A DNA stretch of 64,000 bases from Metallyticus violacea. Taxonomy: Eukaryota; Arthropoda; Insecta; Mantodea; Metallyticidae. Made by a program: the position numbers and the translations under genes. Below the pieces are notes generated by a model, which was not told the DNA's origin, ran no database searches, and was given only the letters and a program-made list of their open reading frames with translations. Numbering within the stretch: the stretch's first letter is position 1; the number at the start of each line of letters is the position of its first letter. Positions 1 to 12,689 of the stretch are shown here, one piece after another. The stretch is taken from positions 81,338,001 through 81,402,000 of the forward strand of contig CM060831.1 in assembly GCA_030762175.1 (NCBI GenBank). Reading direction: 5' to 3'.

Positions 1-908
1 AAGAATGGGTCGAGAAAGCACTGAAGACGAAGAGCATGCAGGTCGGCCCTTGGAGGTGCTCACTCCTGAAAACATCGCTCTTGTGGAAGGAGAAATTATG
101 CAAGACCAGCGGCTCAAAGTTACAGAAATATCAACAAAGTTGAGCCTTTCTAAAACAACAGTCTTCAAATTATTCATGAACATTTAAACATGAATAAGGT
201 TAGTGCAAGATGGGTGCCTAGACTTCTTTCCTCAGTCCAAAAGCAACAACGAATCATCTGTTGTCAGGCATTTTTGGAGCTCTGCCGTGGCAACGAGAGA
301 GAAGTTCTGCAAACCATTGTTACAGGAGATGAAATTATGATCCCTTGTCTAAAAGAGAATCAATGGATTGGCGTAAACCTGGCGAAGCACCACCTCTAAA
401 GCCAAGGTCACTCAGTCAACCAAGAAGATCATAACCACAATCTTTTAGGAATACTCTTCATTGACTTCAAGGAGAGGAACATCACAGTAAATGGGGAGTA
501 CTATGCTGGCCTACTGCACAGACTACGTGCTTCCATCAAAGAGAAAAGGCGAGGAAAGCTGAGTGGTGGTATGCGCCTTCTTCACGACAACGTGCCTGTG
601 TACACAGCTCTTGTTGCAAAGGACGCTGTGAAGAAATGTGGCTTCAAGGAGATCGATCATCCACCCTACAGCCCAGATCTAGCTCCAGTGACTATTTCCT
701 ATTCTCAGAACTCAAGAAGGACCTTCGAGGAAGGAAATTTAAGTGTGACGAAGATGTGATGGATGCTGTTTATGCCCATTTTGCAGACAAGACTTATGAC
801 TATTGGACGGGGGGGGGGGGGTTGACATGTTAATTCAAAGATGTGAGAAGTGTATTACTATCATACCTAGAAAATGGTTAGACCGGGAACTTAGGACCTA
901 CCCTCGTA
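1..908 (+). mobile_element. mariner-A family element, copy A (5' end cut by window edge; transposase pseudogene)
   Basis: This is the relic of a Tc1/mariner DD34D transposase, which cuts and pastes its element at TA sites in the nucleus. The reading frame is broken into pieces: an HTH-containing part at 5-187, a middle part at 190-399 with WVPRLLSSVQKQ and the first catalytic Asp in TGDE, then NGEYY at about 490, LLHDN (second Asp) at about 577-591, and SDYFLF (third Asp) in another frame at about 690. A one-base loss near 685 separates HPPYSPDL from SDYFLF. The tail still codes for RGRKFKCDE and is followed by a run of 10 or more G at about 810. The element ends with the family's terminal inverted repeat (TIR) ACCTACCCTCGTA at 896-908. 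Related copies lie at 31860, 33272, 36695 and 51423. The element is certainly inactive. The family assignment comes from recognised motifs, not a search. Confidence 0.9.
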
Positions 909-3389
909 TTTGCACCACCTAGCTGATTAATGACGTGACCAGCTATGAATATTTTGAGTAGGTAGTACGTACATGTGATGTTTATTAAACAAATGAATAA
1001 AATTAATTATAGTGTATTTTGAGGAATACAGTACATAAACTATATTTATAAAACATTTGAATGATAATCCTAGCATGTATTTGATGCTGTTTGTAATCTT
1101 AAAGTAAAAACATATAGTAGCCTATGTGAAGTATGTGCTTTATAATCGATTTTTAAATTTGTCATTTTTTCATCTTTCTAGGCCATAAATGTCTGCATCT
1201 TGCTATTTTAGGTCTCATTACAATAGATATTGCGTTCTGATTAATGGAAATATAGGAACAACTAAAATGTAATCGTATTTCGAGTCTTACGAATAAAGAA
1301 TGAACACTATTGGTTGGAAACGTTGCAAGCAAACATTATGCTACATGCAAAAACACGCTAAAGGGAGAAAATGCCAAATTCTTTTAAAATAATTCTTTTA
1401 ATGAATGATCTTTAGGGTGTGGAAAAGCAGTCTGAGCGGGGCTAGGTCCCAGCTGACTTCCTTTTAGTGTGCACCGTTATAAGTTTACCTGGGCTTATAT
1501 ATAGAAAAACCCATAATGTTGTTTCTTCGTTTACATACTAAACCATAAAACTGATAAAACGTGAACCTATAGTATGTTTACTCATATCTATCACCGGGTA
1601 ACAAAGGAATTAAGAAATAAACATCAAAATATAGGAATGGTGTATATGTTGAATTTCGCTTACACTCGGGCACGGTGTGTCTATTGTGGGGGATGGCTGT
1701 TCTGCTCTAACTTTGTCTAATAGGTCAGTCGGGGGGATGATTTATTTTTATTTCCTCTGTAGGAGCATTATTGTACAGAGAGGTCGCGTTACGCTTGATC
1801 CGAGAAATCACTACTCGAACTCTGCCTGGAAATAAACAGTCTTGTACTAACATTATTGCAAAAATGCTCACAATCTCTATGCGGAATTTGGTGCTACTGA
1901 TCGTTATATCTCCAAAAGTGTCTACTGCGCAGGATTCACTTTTTAAGTGCTTAATTTAGCAGTATCGATGTAATCAATAAGGAGCTCAACATCCCCAAAA
2001 TTTCAGGTATCAAGTTCAATATTGATAAGAGAAAATTGCACACACCGCCATTTTTTGGTTTCGGTACCTTCCTACTCTCATAAAAAAGCCCGAGGCATGC
2101 AATCGTCTGCTACAGGTATAGAGTAAGCTAAAAGCAATTCTGCAATTTGGTCCTACTTGATTGAACACGAAGCAAAACTTTCAGTTGTCAAGGGGATAAA
2201 GGCCGGGAATTGTTTATCAAGTGTTTAAAGTAACTGGTTCTAAAGAGCACCTGCGCAGAATTTCGTCCAGATGTGTAAATGGTTTTGGTAAAATGGATTT
2301 AAAATTATATATACACTTAAACTTCAATACTAATTTATAACGGGCATATAGGGAATGAAAAAAAAAAAGTGTGTTTATAGCAACTAACTTCTTCATAGAA
2401 AAAGCTTAGAATGCTGCACAATAGCCAGGGTTGGGGCTTTGCACGTAAAAATTACGGCAAAATGTGTGTAAATATTTAATGTAGAATACGCAAAAACCTA
2501 CAACAAACTTTTAGTCTTTGTTCAGTTCATTTTTTTACATTCATAAACTGAATGCTAGCATGTGGCGGTGATGTTGAAGTACTGTATCAGTTAACAGCTT
2601 ACGTAATACTGTAATACAAGAAAGTGTCATGAGAGGTGACCCTTGATGTAAACAGTAATTGAGTCACCAAGCCATAATCATATTGCACTGACTTAGATGC
2701 TGAGGAAACAAGAAAGAGAAACCCAAGTTATTTTCGAAACAATCCAGAACCTTGTTAATAAGGGGGGTTTTTCCTAGAAGTTTGCACATTCAAGTAGAAA
2801 TTGAAAGTATCAGAGATGAGAACAGTCCAGAACCTTCTTTTTGAGACTTTAGAAGTAACACAAGCTGCCTGAACTGAATAGACTCGGTGACTTATTAGAT
2901 CTTGGGTATTAAATATACATTTTTTCTTTGTGACAATATTTCTAATAATGAACCAATGTAGTCGCCTTATGGCAGGCAAATACTTAATTTCTATACAGAA
3001 ATTATGTTCACATGAAAGTTGAAAATCAAAACTGTGCTAAAGTTCTTAAAACACAGCAAAATAACGCGTTAAAGCCTCATAGAAGAATGTGCAATAAAAG
3101 AAGCGTGCAAGAGCCAATACTTTCAGCATGTTCCTGTGCTACATCAGACCTGTCAGTCGAAGATACTGTGTAGGTGGACGCACCATTGGAACAGGTGGAT
3201 CTAGAAACCAGCACTTGCAGTTCAACGCCCTGTGCAGACTGGAATTCCTTTGTTTGCCCACTTGCGCTTCATCTGGATAACAGTTAGCAGCTATATTGAC
3301 AAAGTTGAGTGCTTCAGGAGGGGGGGGGGGGGATAGACTTAGCACTTCTTCTTTGCAGCCTTGCATTTAGTGTTGTGAAAACCAAGAAG
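909..3389. other. no recognised gene or element
   Basis: This AT-rich stretch holds only short chance reading frames, for example 1771-1959 on + and 2755-2979 on -. I see no protein motif, splice-supported exon, TIR or SINE signature. There is a short A run at about 2357-2367 and a run of about 14 G at 3318-3332. Confidence 0.5.
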
Positions 3390-4320
3390 TATTTTAAGGA
3401 CATGCTATAAAATTGCGCCCATTCTACCACCCGCCCGAATGATAAACTCACACACTTCTTGATGATTTTACTAAGAATCTCGACAAACAAATATTGAAAT
3501 GTTGTCACAATTGTACACAGTGTTAATGCAAGTACTGGAAAACGAAGAAATGTGTTTCTGGATACTTTCAACCTAGTGTACGAATCAGAGACAGGAAATA
3601 AATTGTGATATAGTAAAGGAAGCATCTGAAATGGCAAAAAATATCTACTGTATTGTGTCAGATAATGCGAGCAACGTGATAAAATAGCAAAGGGTAATAC
3701 ATTATGGCTTTTTGTTTGTAACTACTGGCATCTGCTTGCTAACAACAAACATCTCATCAAAAGCAAATCAAATACTGAAAGCATTTAAAAAATTCAGATC
3801 AGCGGCACCATGTTTTATCTAATGGTAGTTGTAGAGTTTATCTGTAACATAAATTTTGTTTGAAGAAACAGTTCTTACGCAAGTAAATGAAACAATTGCA
3901 CTTTTAGATTGTCAGCCAACTCATCAATACTTGTCAGAAAGTAGTGTCGCTGATGCAGTTGCCTTGTGTTAATGCTGACAAGCCACATCTTCTTGAAAAG
4001 TGGAGAAAACATTCTCTAAATATATACAGCCTGGCAGTTCACCCAAAATACCAGCGACAGAATCTCAAAAGAACATGGAAAAAGTGAACGTTATATTAGA
4101 AACATTGGATGCAGAAGGTCTTGTTAGCTTTCAACGGTATCAAGAAAAAGCAGGAACATTTGGCGAACTTTTGGGCAAGGGTGTTAATCCCCAAATATGT
4201 TCTGGTTCTTTGATAAGAGGCACCATTTTATACTAGTAGATTTGGCTAATAAATTACTGAATATTCCAGCTTCGTCTGCACAACTGGAGAGATCTTCTTT
4301 TTCATAATGGTAATAAAAAT
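3390..4320 (+). pseudogene. hAT-superfamily transposase relic (C-terminal dimerisation region)
   Basis: This looks like a decayed hAT transposase. At about 3653-3688 a frame reads IVSDNASNVIK, matching the DDE-region motif around the second conserved Asp of hAT transposases. At about 3970-4100 there is an acidic/basic spacer (KPHLLEKWRKH). After a frame change near 4195 the frame reads FWFFDKRHHF and then DLANKLLNIPASSAQLERS at 4237-4297. The phrase IPASSAQLERSFS is the hallmark of the hAT C-terminal dimerisation (hATC) domain. Stops and at least one frameshift separate the pieces, and the region between the DDE part and hATC is largely missing. I did not identify TIRs or an 8-bp target-site duplication (TSD). 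Weak similarity may start upstream of 3390. Confidence 0.7.
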
Positions 4321-5519
4321 CGTCTTTTATTTGAAAAATCGAAGAAGCTAGTACATTTGAACCATTGATTTTTTGGAGAAATTCTCCTTAATCTAATCGT
4401 AAGAGTACAAATATTGAGTTGGTGCTTTGTCAGGTTCCCAAGCTCTCACTCATTTCGCACATGCAAAAGTTATTGTTCTAAAGGTCTTACATATGTAGAA
4501 GGATAAGAACTGTGTTCTCGCTTGCTGCACAAAAACAGGGTTCTAAAATGTGGCAAGAGAACAGGTGAAAACATCTGTTTTCCCGGTGTATTGGAGTGCG
4601 AATATCTCTCTAGGCCTGTACTCGAATTCTGAGTTATAATACACGTAAACAGGATTTCTTTGAACTCATTTTCCTTACATTAATAACACAACTTAAAATC
4701 TTGACTTCAGAGTACTGCCGCCTCTTAGTGGTAAAAATTGGTCAGTGCTGACGTTTCGTACAGGCTGAGCTGTACTTTGTCACAACTCTAGTGCCTGACA
4801 GAGGTATAATTGGTGTGCCGAACTGAACATCACCAAGAATGTTTTCGGGCTCCATTAGACTCTCAGCTGATTTTACTACAAAATGATTCACCCTCCTATC
4901 GACAAATGGAACGATAACAGGTAGAAATAAAAGCAGTTCTAAAACACACGTGAGATTATGCATGTCACTCGTTCGGTTTATTGGTTTTTAACGCACAGTA
5001 GGTTCGCCAACTTTATCTATGCAATCTTTAAGCGAAACAAAGTCATTATTCAGTTGCGGAACCCAAATAAAATTTATCCGTCATGATTACAGCATGTGAA
5101 GCATTCAGAACGTAATTCGACATGAAAGCTGTAACCTTCAGGGATCTCTCAAAACGTTACTCTTTTATACTTTAGAGGTTCAAGAGAGCTTTGCTGCTTG
5201 CTGCTTAACTTACAGAACAGACAGAAAACATAACATTATTAAATTATCTGATACTTTTTATTGCGCAGTTTGGAATATAGGCGATTTACAATTCTGTGAT
5301 TGTGTTAATACATATCAGATCGTCTAGTGCACAAACCACATTTAGTTAAAAGAAGCGATTATCTGAAAGATATATAGAGCGTGGAAATGAAATAACCATG
5401 CAATTTAAGGAACACAAAAACTGCTCAATTAGAAAGTTTCATCAATATGTCAATGTCAAGATATAAGACTGTAAATAGCGGACATCTACTTGCCTTCGGC
5501 GATGGCATGTGGCAAATGT
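4321..5519. other. no recognised gene or element
   Basis: Only short chance frames are present (for example 4742-4963 on -). No motif, TIR or SINE segment was recognised. Confidence 0.5.
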
Positions 5520-5664
5520 CAGAGAGTTACCCTAAACTTAGGCCTGGAACGCTTCCATCCTTTCTCAGTTTATAATTTCATCTCATGTATCATCAGTGTC
5601 CAACGTCTGTGATGCCTTAGTGGTTAAAACGAAAGTTAAAAAAAAAAAAAAAAAAAAAAAAAAC
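5520..5664 (+). repeat. SINE-1 3' part with poly(A)
   Basis: This is the tail half of the tRNA-derived SINE-1 family. It carries the family landmarks TTACCCTAAACTTAGGCC, CATCTCATGTATCATCAGTG and the TGCCTTAGTGG block, followed by about 25 A (5640-5664). The tRNA-like head is missing, so it is 5'-truncated. The best full-length reference copies are at 10628-10899 and 34534-34813. Confidence 0.85.
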
Positions 5665-5966
5665 AGGTGATGCGTTGAGAACTACGCTCTTTCACCTTCG
5701 CTTACGGCAGGACCGTCACATATTAGCGTGCTCTCATTTGTCAGCATTATAGCAACATTTGTCAACAATTGTTTACCTCTCCAGCGATTAGAGCTATTAT
5801 AAGATAAATAAATGCAAAGATATGCCATAATATTGTTGTGAACTCTTCATAGGAGATATTCAAAATGCCACCTGTACAAGTGCTGCACACCTAAGCCAAT
5901 TTTCTGACGCGCTCTCTTGCGAGGACCCTTAAATCGTTTCAGATATCCTCGGCGGCCTGAAAAATA

Positions 5967-6600
5967 GTGGGTGAGCAATGCTTGACGCAGCCGCGGGACC
6001 GGCCGGCAGCGCTATGTCGGCGGAAGCAGGGAGTATATTTCCCCTCAGATGCGCGAGGCTTCAGTGAGTTGAAATCTTGCGCAAGTAGTACGTGTTTGTT
6101 AGGTAACGCAATACAGTGTATTGAGTGAAAGTGTATCAAGTGAAATGGGGCAATACAAGTATTCTGTTCTCCAAAGAGTATTAATATATGATTCATACGT
6201 GCGTACAGAATCAGCGCGTGCTGCAAGGAGATTATTTCAAGAGAAGTTTCCTGGTGTTCACTTTCCTAATCCGAGTTTGATTCATCGATTAGTAAATCAA
6301 TTTAGAAAAGGGAAGTGTTCTTTTCTCTGGGAGACATTAAAAGAGAAAGTACACAAAACAAATCCACACGCTTTAGATGAGCTTAAAACTAACATTCGTC
6401 AAGAAATTGCAGCCATTTCTCAGAGGGAACTGCAGTGTGTAATGAGTAATTACCTAAGCAGGTGTCAGAAATGCTTGAAAAACGAAGGGAGGCAGTTACA
6501 GCATCTAATTGCTCTAGAGCATCAACATGAAGATGAAATGAGCGGCATCCACCCACTTCTGTGTGGTGCAGGTTAGCAGCGGCGCTTCGTGTAATCTTTA
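5967..6600 (+). mobile_element. internally deleted Tc/mariner-superfamily element (DUF4817 N-terminus fused to DDE C-terminus)
   Basis: A reading frame of about 145 codons (first ATG at 6145, end 6576) starts with a DUF4817-like N-terminus (MGQYKYSVLQRVLIYDSYVR). It reaches LIHRLVNQFRKGK and then jumps straight to the C-terminal DDE_3 tail (FLWETLKEKVHKTNPHALDE). In intact relatives the linker, the HTH remainder and all catalytic Asp residues lie between these two parts, so about two thirds of the transposase is missing. It cannot be catalytically active. The 5' end is a GC-rich leader (from GGGTGAGCAATGCTTGACGC) that recurs inverted at 12690-12836, which supports a real element terminus at 5967. 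The 3' terminus is uncertain. Confidence 0.75.
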
Positions 6601-9600
6601 TTGTAGCGCCCCTCGACACAATCTTGCCCTATGAGGACGACGACATGGGCGTAATTCAGGCATCCTAAGAGCAATAAGAGGACCTTAAGATCTTAGCTAA
6701 AGTTAGCATCAACAATTATATATTTTCATCCACTTATTTATTGATACCTTAATACAATACAGCGTCCACGTAAGTGAGCCATTTAACAACTGGCGTCTAC
6801 GCGTCCTGGGTCTTCGGTGTTCTTGTAGCTAGCACAACGTCCTCTGTAGTAGCCTCCCTCGGGCAACTGCTTCGAGCCACAGCGCTCAGGATGCTACTGT
6901 CTACAGCTTACCCCCAACGTCTACTCACTCTCCCTTCCCCTCTCGTACTACCTTTACTGTAGATTGCTAGCCACATTATTCAGGGGTTTAATATAAAACG
7001 CTGGGTATTTTGATCTACCCTATGTTACAGCGTACATAATCATTCTAGGCTCTGACCTGACTGTAAATCCTGTGCCTTAGCATAAAATATGGAACTATGA
7101 CAACTAATCAATTTCCTATGCATAAAGAATATCAATTTTCTTTTACAACAAAGATGTGGGTTTAAACTTTTAATCCCAAGTACTTTGTCTCCCGAGGCGA
7201 AACTTCGTAAACTACGACACATAGACAGTTTGTCAAACTGTTCATTGGATATTTTGAGCAGAGGATTTTGTCTTGGTGAAAGTTGGTTCTAAGGTGTGCT
7301 TGCATAATGAGGCCTAGTATTTTGAATTTTCTTTTTAGACAGTCGAAGCCTCATTTGGATATAAACATGTTTAATGAAAAGCTGGGTCGTTTCTCGTGCA
7401 TTTATTAGCACTATTTTTTTCCGACCATGTTTCGTAATTGTATTTTATTAAGCATTGTTTGAAGCATTTATTCGTATTTTAGCATTGTATGGGTTCCATA
7501 AAGTGCTAAATTCACGTACCCAAATTCTGTTTACTTCTTTTACTGAATTGTGTGTGTGCAAGTAAAACCTTTGGAAGCTTGAAATGCCCGTGATAGTATG
7601 GTTATGAATTTGTGATTGATTAGCCCTCCGGGCGTGTTAACGTTTGCTCTGTTATCAAAACTATATTTATGTTAACCAAAGCGCATTTTTGAAAGATTTT
7701 TAAAGAAAATTAGTGCTGAAAAAACTGTAAATTATAAGGAAAAAAGTTAAATTCTGGTAGTCATCTCAACAAAACTCAGTCATTTATTCATTGTACTCAA
7801 AGTCTGTTGCTGTAAATTGTAATTTTGCTTAAATAATAATTGCTTATCTTTGTGTTCAGTATAGCGCATTTTGGGGTGATTTTGCATCATTTTAAGTGTA
7901 TTCTGTGCTAATTTTTAGGCCAGCAATATCCTAGCCCTAGATTAATGACATGTGGTCATCATAAATGGTTCCATTTGAGCTGTCACACTGTTATTTAGCT
8001 TAGAAATAGACAAAGAACGTGAAGGAAAAGTATTCTACATTGCGTGACCATTTTCTCTCTCAATATTGGAAATTTAGAGACATGAAATAAAATACTGATA
8101 ACAGATACGGACAGAAATTCACTTATCATAATCCTGGAAACAGTTAACATTAGAGCTTTACATAATGTTTTATAAGCGATATGTTATTTGGTCAGCATCT
8201 CGAGTAAGATTCCTTTTCGTTCTCTCAGTTCCTTCAACCTTTCGTTTTCTTCTCCAGCCTTTAGTTTCCTAGATTTTGCTGTTCCTACATCTGATATTAA
8301 TGTTTTATATTTATTCTCTATTTATATCTTTCGTAAACTGTATTAGAGTTCGTAGATATATTTCGGGCATTAACAAATGCAAAACCTTTACTTGTACAGT
8401 GCAATTAACGAAAAAATGTAGGGAAGTTGGTTTATTATAAAAATTAAAACGTTATATGAGCTGCTGGGTTCCATCATTTCAACGAATTTCGTGTTAAACT
8501 AATTTGGCAAAAGCGGGCTTCAAACTCATTTAAAAAAAATTCTGCGAATTATCGCAAGATTTATTAGGCATTTAAAACCAAGTGGCATCAGAGTGATCGG
8601 TCATATTTCAGTAACAAGTCACAGAAATAGCTCTCTGCTTCTTTTGTTCTGTTCTGCACAGGCGAGAACGTGATGGCCACGTGGTATTTTTGCCACAACC
8701 ACACACGTACCACTCGCTGGTACTTAAATAGATTGTGAGAAAAGCCGTATAAGTGAGGAACTTTTTTTTCTCCATTTATTCCTGACAACGGCGCTTGCAG
8801 GACAGGCACAAAGCAATAGGTACCTGTTTTTGCGTAGCAGCGTTCTCGATCGTTTCCACTCTTCCTTGCCGGCTCTTTCCAGGATGTTTTACGTACATTT
8901 ATTTCGTTTAAATTAAGTTTTGTACTTTAAATTGATTTCTGTGGATTCTTTGCTGAATAAACTCCACTGCTGAATGCCCACCCAAGTGTGCCAGGTGTTA
9001 AATAATTTCACTTATTCTCATTCCTGGCTTGCCAATATCATCCTTCCTTTTATTCTTTGTGTGTTGAAGTACCTCTCAAAACTTAAGTCCGTTGGAATGG
9101 CGTGTAATTAAACTTTCATACACCAGGTTAGCATATCACAAGTCCAGGTGGGGGCAGGGAGGGGGCGGAAAGGAACGGTTATCGATCCAATGTGTGGTCA
9201 AACGTAAACTTGTCCATCTGGTTTAGCTTCGAATTCGAAACGTTGTTGCATAAAAATTTGAGACAATTACTAGCATCGATCCCAGGCCCGCCTATAAATG
9301 ATATTTATATATAATATATTCATCAAAAGGGTCATAAACATATGGTTTACACATGTTGTTACAAGTATAAGAAAAAAGACAAAATACCTTTAAAATCACC
9401 AGCATTGTAACCTTTTGAGATTAAGAGGGTCTTTTTGTAATGTTACTGCAGGTCAAGTAGAACTTGGAAAACAACCGGATATTGGACAAAACGCAGCAAT
9501 CTCAGGAATTTGGAAAGGACGAGTGATTCTTTTGTTAACAGTCAGGGAAAGCTCAGACAATAAATAGCCAGATGGAATCATGAAACCTCTGTTACGGCTC

Positions 9601-9986
9601 TCTTTTAATGTATTATTTATGTCGAGAGTCTAAGACTTAAGATTTTGCTGTGGGTGGACCCGAATAAAATCTTAGAAGATAGCCTATAAGAACTAAACGA
9701 TAATAAATTAGCACAGAAGTCCACCAATAGGATGATAGGTGTAGGAAGAGCAAATCATTTAGAAAAGCATGATGAATATATTTATAGCGTCTAGACCGAC
9801 GGACATGCGAATTTATAAAAGTAGTTGTAATGAACTTAACTTGTTTGTTGGTGCTTAAGTGAGTGGGAGAAGTGTAAGAAAAAGCGAAAGTGTTAATAAA
9901 TGGTGAAAACTGGACTACGAGTGCTATTATTATCTCATTTCCTTGTGATTGTATACCACAAAATTTTTCAGCTAGTAAATTGAGCT
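6601..9986. other. no recognised gene or element
   Basis: This is a long AT-rich stretch. Short frames (6774-6962 on +, 7040-7222 and 8588-8809 on -) show no recognisable family signature, and I see no TIRs or SINE blocks. A first exon of PRODH could be hidden here, but I could not identify a mitochondrial leader followed by a consensus donor. Confidence 0.45.
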
Positions 9987-10315
9987 TATAGCCGAGGAAA
10001 ATTAATGAGTAGTGTGTAACGCCCGTTTGTACCACAGGGGCACCACAGGCGGTGGACACTGATGATATACGAGATGAAATGGTAAACTGGGAAAATATTT
10101 TTTTTTTTTTTTTTAATTTTTATTTTTAAGGAAGGAAAGGTTCCAGGCTTAAGTTTAGGATATCTCCAGGGCATTTGCCATTTATGAGGACTGAGGAAAA
10201 CCTGGGAAAAACCTCAGTCAGGGAGGATGGTCCTGGTGGTATTCGAACTGCAGACCTCCCGCTCACGAGTCCGCGCCATAACGACCTCGGCCACCCGTGG
10301 CGGTATAGCCGAGGA
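9987..10315 (-). repeat. SINE-1 full-length copy with 12-bp target-site duplication
   Basis: This is a complete tRNA-derived SINE on the minus strand (body about 10009-10303). On that strand the head reads CCGCCACGGGTGGCCGAGG (box A, class II Leu/Ser-like) and carries a box B-like GGTATTCGAAC equivalent. The conserved core and the GGCGTTACAC tail follow. It is flanked by TATAGCCGAGGA at 9987-9998 and 10304-10315, a perfect 12-bp TSD. A T run at about 10100-10114 (A run in element sense) has expanded inside the body. Confidence 0.9.
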
Positions 10316-10616
10316 GGAAACATTACTAGATTGCGGTACTGAATGGAGGTTCGACCAATCACTCCTGAGATACCAATCCATTTATAAAATTCGATCACCT
10401 GCTTATCCACAACGAATCCAAACAGAATCACAACCTATAAAAACAAATTAATGCACAAATTCCGCCGCAAATGCTTTTTCAGTATGGTGGAACTGCTTAA
10501 TATCCCTAAACCTGTAAATAAACACCGTGCTCGCTGATGAGCGGGAATGGGGGCTAATTGCTGGAGATCGTGGTGAAGGACATTGGTGGAAATGGTATTA
10601 AGAATTAGGACATTTA

Positions 10617-10910
10617 ACAAGAACACCAACCGCCACGGGTGGCCGAGGTCGTTAAGGCGCGCACTCGTGAGCGGGAGGTCTGGGGTTTGAATCCCGCCAG
10701 GACCGTCCTCCCTGACAGGTTTTTTCCAGGTTTTCCTCAGTCCTCATGATTGGCAAATGCCGGGGAGATACCTTAAACTTAGGCCTGGAAGTTTCCTTCC
10801 TTAAAAATCCTTTCCCAATATATCATTTAATGTATCAAGTGTTCACCGCCTGTGGTGCCTCAGTAGTAAAAACGAGCGTTAAATACAATTAAAAAAAAAA
10901 CAAGAATACC
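10617..10910 (+). repeat. SINE-1 full-length reference copy with target-site duplication
   Basis: The body is 10628-10899. The head is CCGCCACGGGTGGCCGAGGT with box A inside it, and box B GGTTTGAATCC lies about 50 bp downstream. The acceptor-like GCCAGGACC and the non-tRNA body ending GAGCGTTAAATAC then A10 follow. It is flanked by ACAAGAACACC (10617-10627) and ACAAGAATACC (10900-10910), an 11-bp TSD with one mismatch. Transcription by RNA polymerase III from boxes A and B and retrotransposition by a LINE partner is the known SINE mechanism. The partner is not known here. Confidence 0.92.
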
Positions 10911-11929
10911 GTGTTTCTGCTTCAACAGATATTGCAATACAAATTCAGCACTCATTCTAAGTTCCATTTTATTGTCACATATTCTGGCTATATAACTCAT
11001 TCTTTAACATCCTCAGCAGCTGTTCTTCCAGTGCATGTTAGTAACCTTTTCATTTATAGAAGTAAACTTTCCACATACCTAACAGAAATGTTAAAAAATA
11101 CTACTATAAACTTTGTTACTGATTTCAAGTTTAAAAATGTGATTATGGAATTCAGCATTGATCTTTTAGGTGCAGAACTTTTAGTTCATTTGTACATATG
11201 CCATATGACTCCTTGAGGCATAGCAAGACTATTTCACCTATCCCTTGGACTCCTAGAAGTCTCGTTCTCAACCTAATGGAAAAATGTTTGTTCTGAATTG
11301 CAATACATGACAGAAAAACTCAACGAATTAAGGGAAATGATAAAGGCTGTTTTGGACAATTAAATTTCATAATTGCTATTAACTTCCATGAGTAGAAGAA
11401 TGAACATTATGTGGTGGTAAATGAAATGGCCACCATTTAAACATTAACACCAATTGCAAAGTAAATTCTGTACTTTTTTTCTTTACAACAGCTCCCATTT
11501 ATTAAATAATAAATATAATTGTTTAATTACAATTTTTGTTAGAATATTAAGCCAATTTTAATGGCATTATCACCCCATATGTTATTTATTTCGGTAAGTA
11601 TTATGACAGTAACAAATGAAATTTGATTACTTGTTGCCTAGCTTAGCTCACCCTTCTTAAAAGAGGAAAGAGCCATTCCAGTATATCGAACAAAAGATTG
11701 GTTTGAAACTGTACATATCAGCGTGAATAAACACAGTCGTACACCCCTTCGTCATCCATATTCCTAACTTCAATTTACTCTGGAGTTGTCCTCTTGGCAT
11801 TACAAAGTGTACACACCATTGGTAACATACAGCACCAGCAACTAGTTTCTTCCAAAAAAATGTTGTATGATAGTTCAACCTAATTTTGACAGTCTGTTTA
11901 ATTATTAAAGGCACTTATTTAGAATATGT
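10911..11929. other. no recognised gene or element
   Basis: AT-rich with chance frames only (10911-11216 on +, 11657-11914 on -). No motif was recognised. Confidence 0.45.
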
Positions 11930-12233
11930 GTATTTAAAAAAATGGTTTATTTACGGACGCTCTTTAACATCATAGGTCATCTGTGTCCCATTCAAGTCAG
12001 GGCGTGAAACGGTCGATAAATTTTGCTCAGAGGCCTCTTCTTTCAGACTTGAGGTTCTTTATCGTGCCGTAAATGTACAACACGGGACCCGCGCTTTACT
12101 TTCCGAATGAATGCCATACTTAGCATTTTTACGCCCAAAAAAATCCATCGGTCCTGGTCGGGAGGAACCCGCAATCTTGGGTTTAGAAGGCAAGTATAGT
12201 AACCACTACACCACCAGGACGTACTTAAAAAAA
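11930..12233 (-). repeat. SINE-2 full-length copy with target-site duplication
   Basis: This is a minus-strand copy of the second SINE family (body 11943-12220). Read on the minus strand it begins ACGTCCTGGTGGTGTAGTGG and carries the tRNA-like arms, the GATGGATTTTTTTGGGCG joint, the TACATTTACGGCACG block and the AGAGCGTCCGTAAATAAACC tail. It is flanked by GTATTTAAAAAAA (11930-11942) and GTACTTAAAAAAA (12221-12233), a 13-bp TSD with one mismatch. Confidence 0.88.
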
Positions 12234-12689
12234 AACTGTGATAACTATAAGATGAATATATACTTCACTGATTCAAGAAACCTTTTGGACACACATCTTA
12301 TTAAGAAAAGTTGCAAAGTTCTGTTGTCTTTGTTATGAGCTCACATTTATAAATTAAAACAGTTTAGTTAACTAATGCACAGTTTAAAATGAAGTCCGTA
12401 CTTCCGTTGCTCCAATATTTTTCATATACTAGAGATTTCTAATGTGATTGGACATTGCTGAAGATGATCCTGTTCTATTTCTTCTGTAAGACTGTGCATT
12501 GGACATAGTGAGGAAAAAATGAATCAATTGAAATTAAACCCTTTATCAGACAATCATAACTTGTAACAAATTGGAATATTGCAACTACATTTTTCTGCGG
12601 GTAATAGGCGAAAATTTTTTGATCTGAATTCACTGAAATGCGGGAATGAACGACCCTCCACGCACCCGGTTTCGCGGCTTGAGACTGGC
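12234..12689. other. no recognised gene or element
   Basis: No motif was recognised up to the GC-rich element end. The last part (12640-12689) is GC-rich and may belong to that element. Confidence 0.4.

Noticed and set aside
3139..3637. Two minus-strand frames of 75 and 107 codons
   Set aside because: They run antisense to the hAT relic and depend on a G homopolymer. No family signature.
4000..4236. Independent 78-codon gene
   Set aside because: It reads into the hAT dimerisation motif after a frame change, so it is part of a hAT relic.
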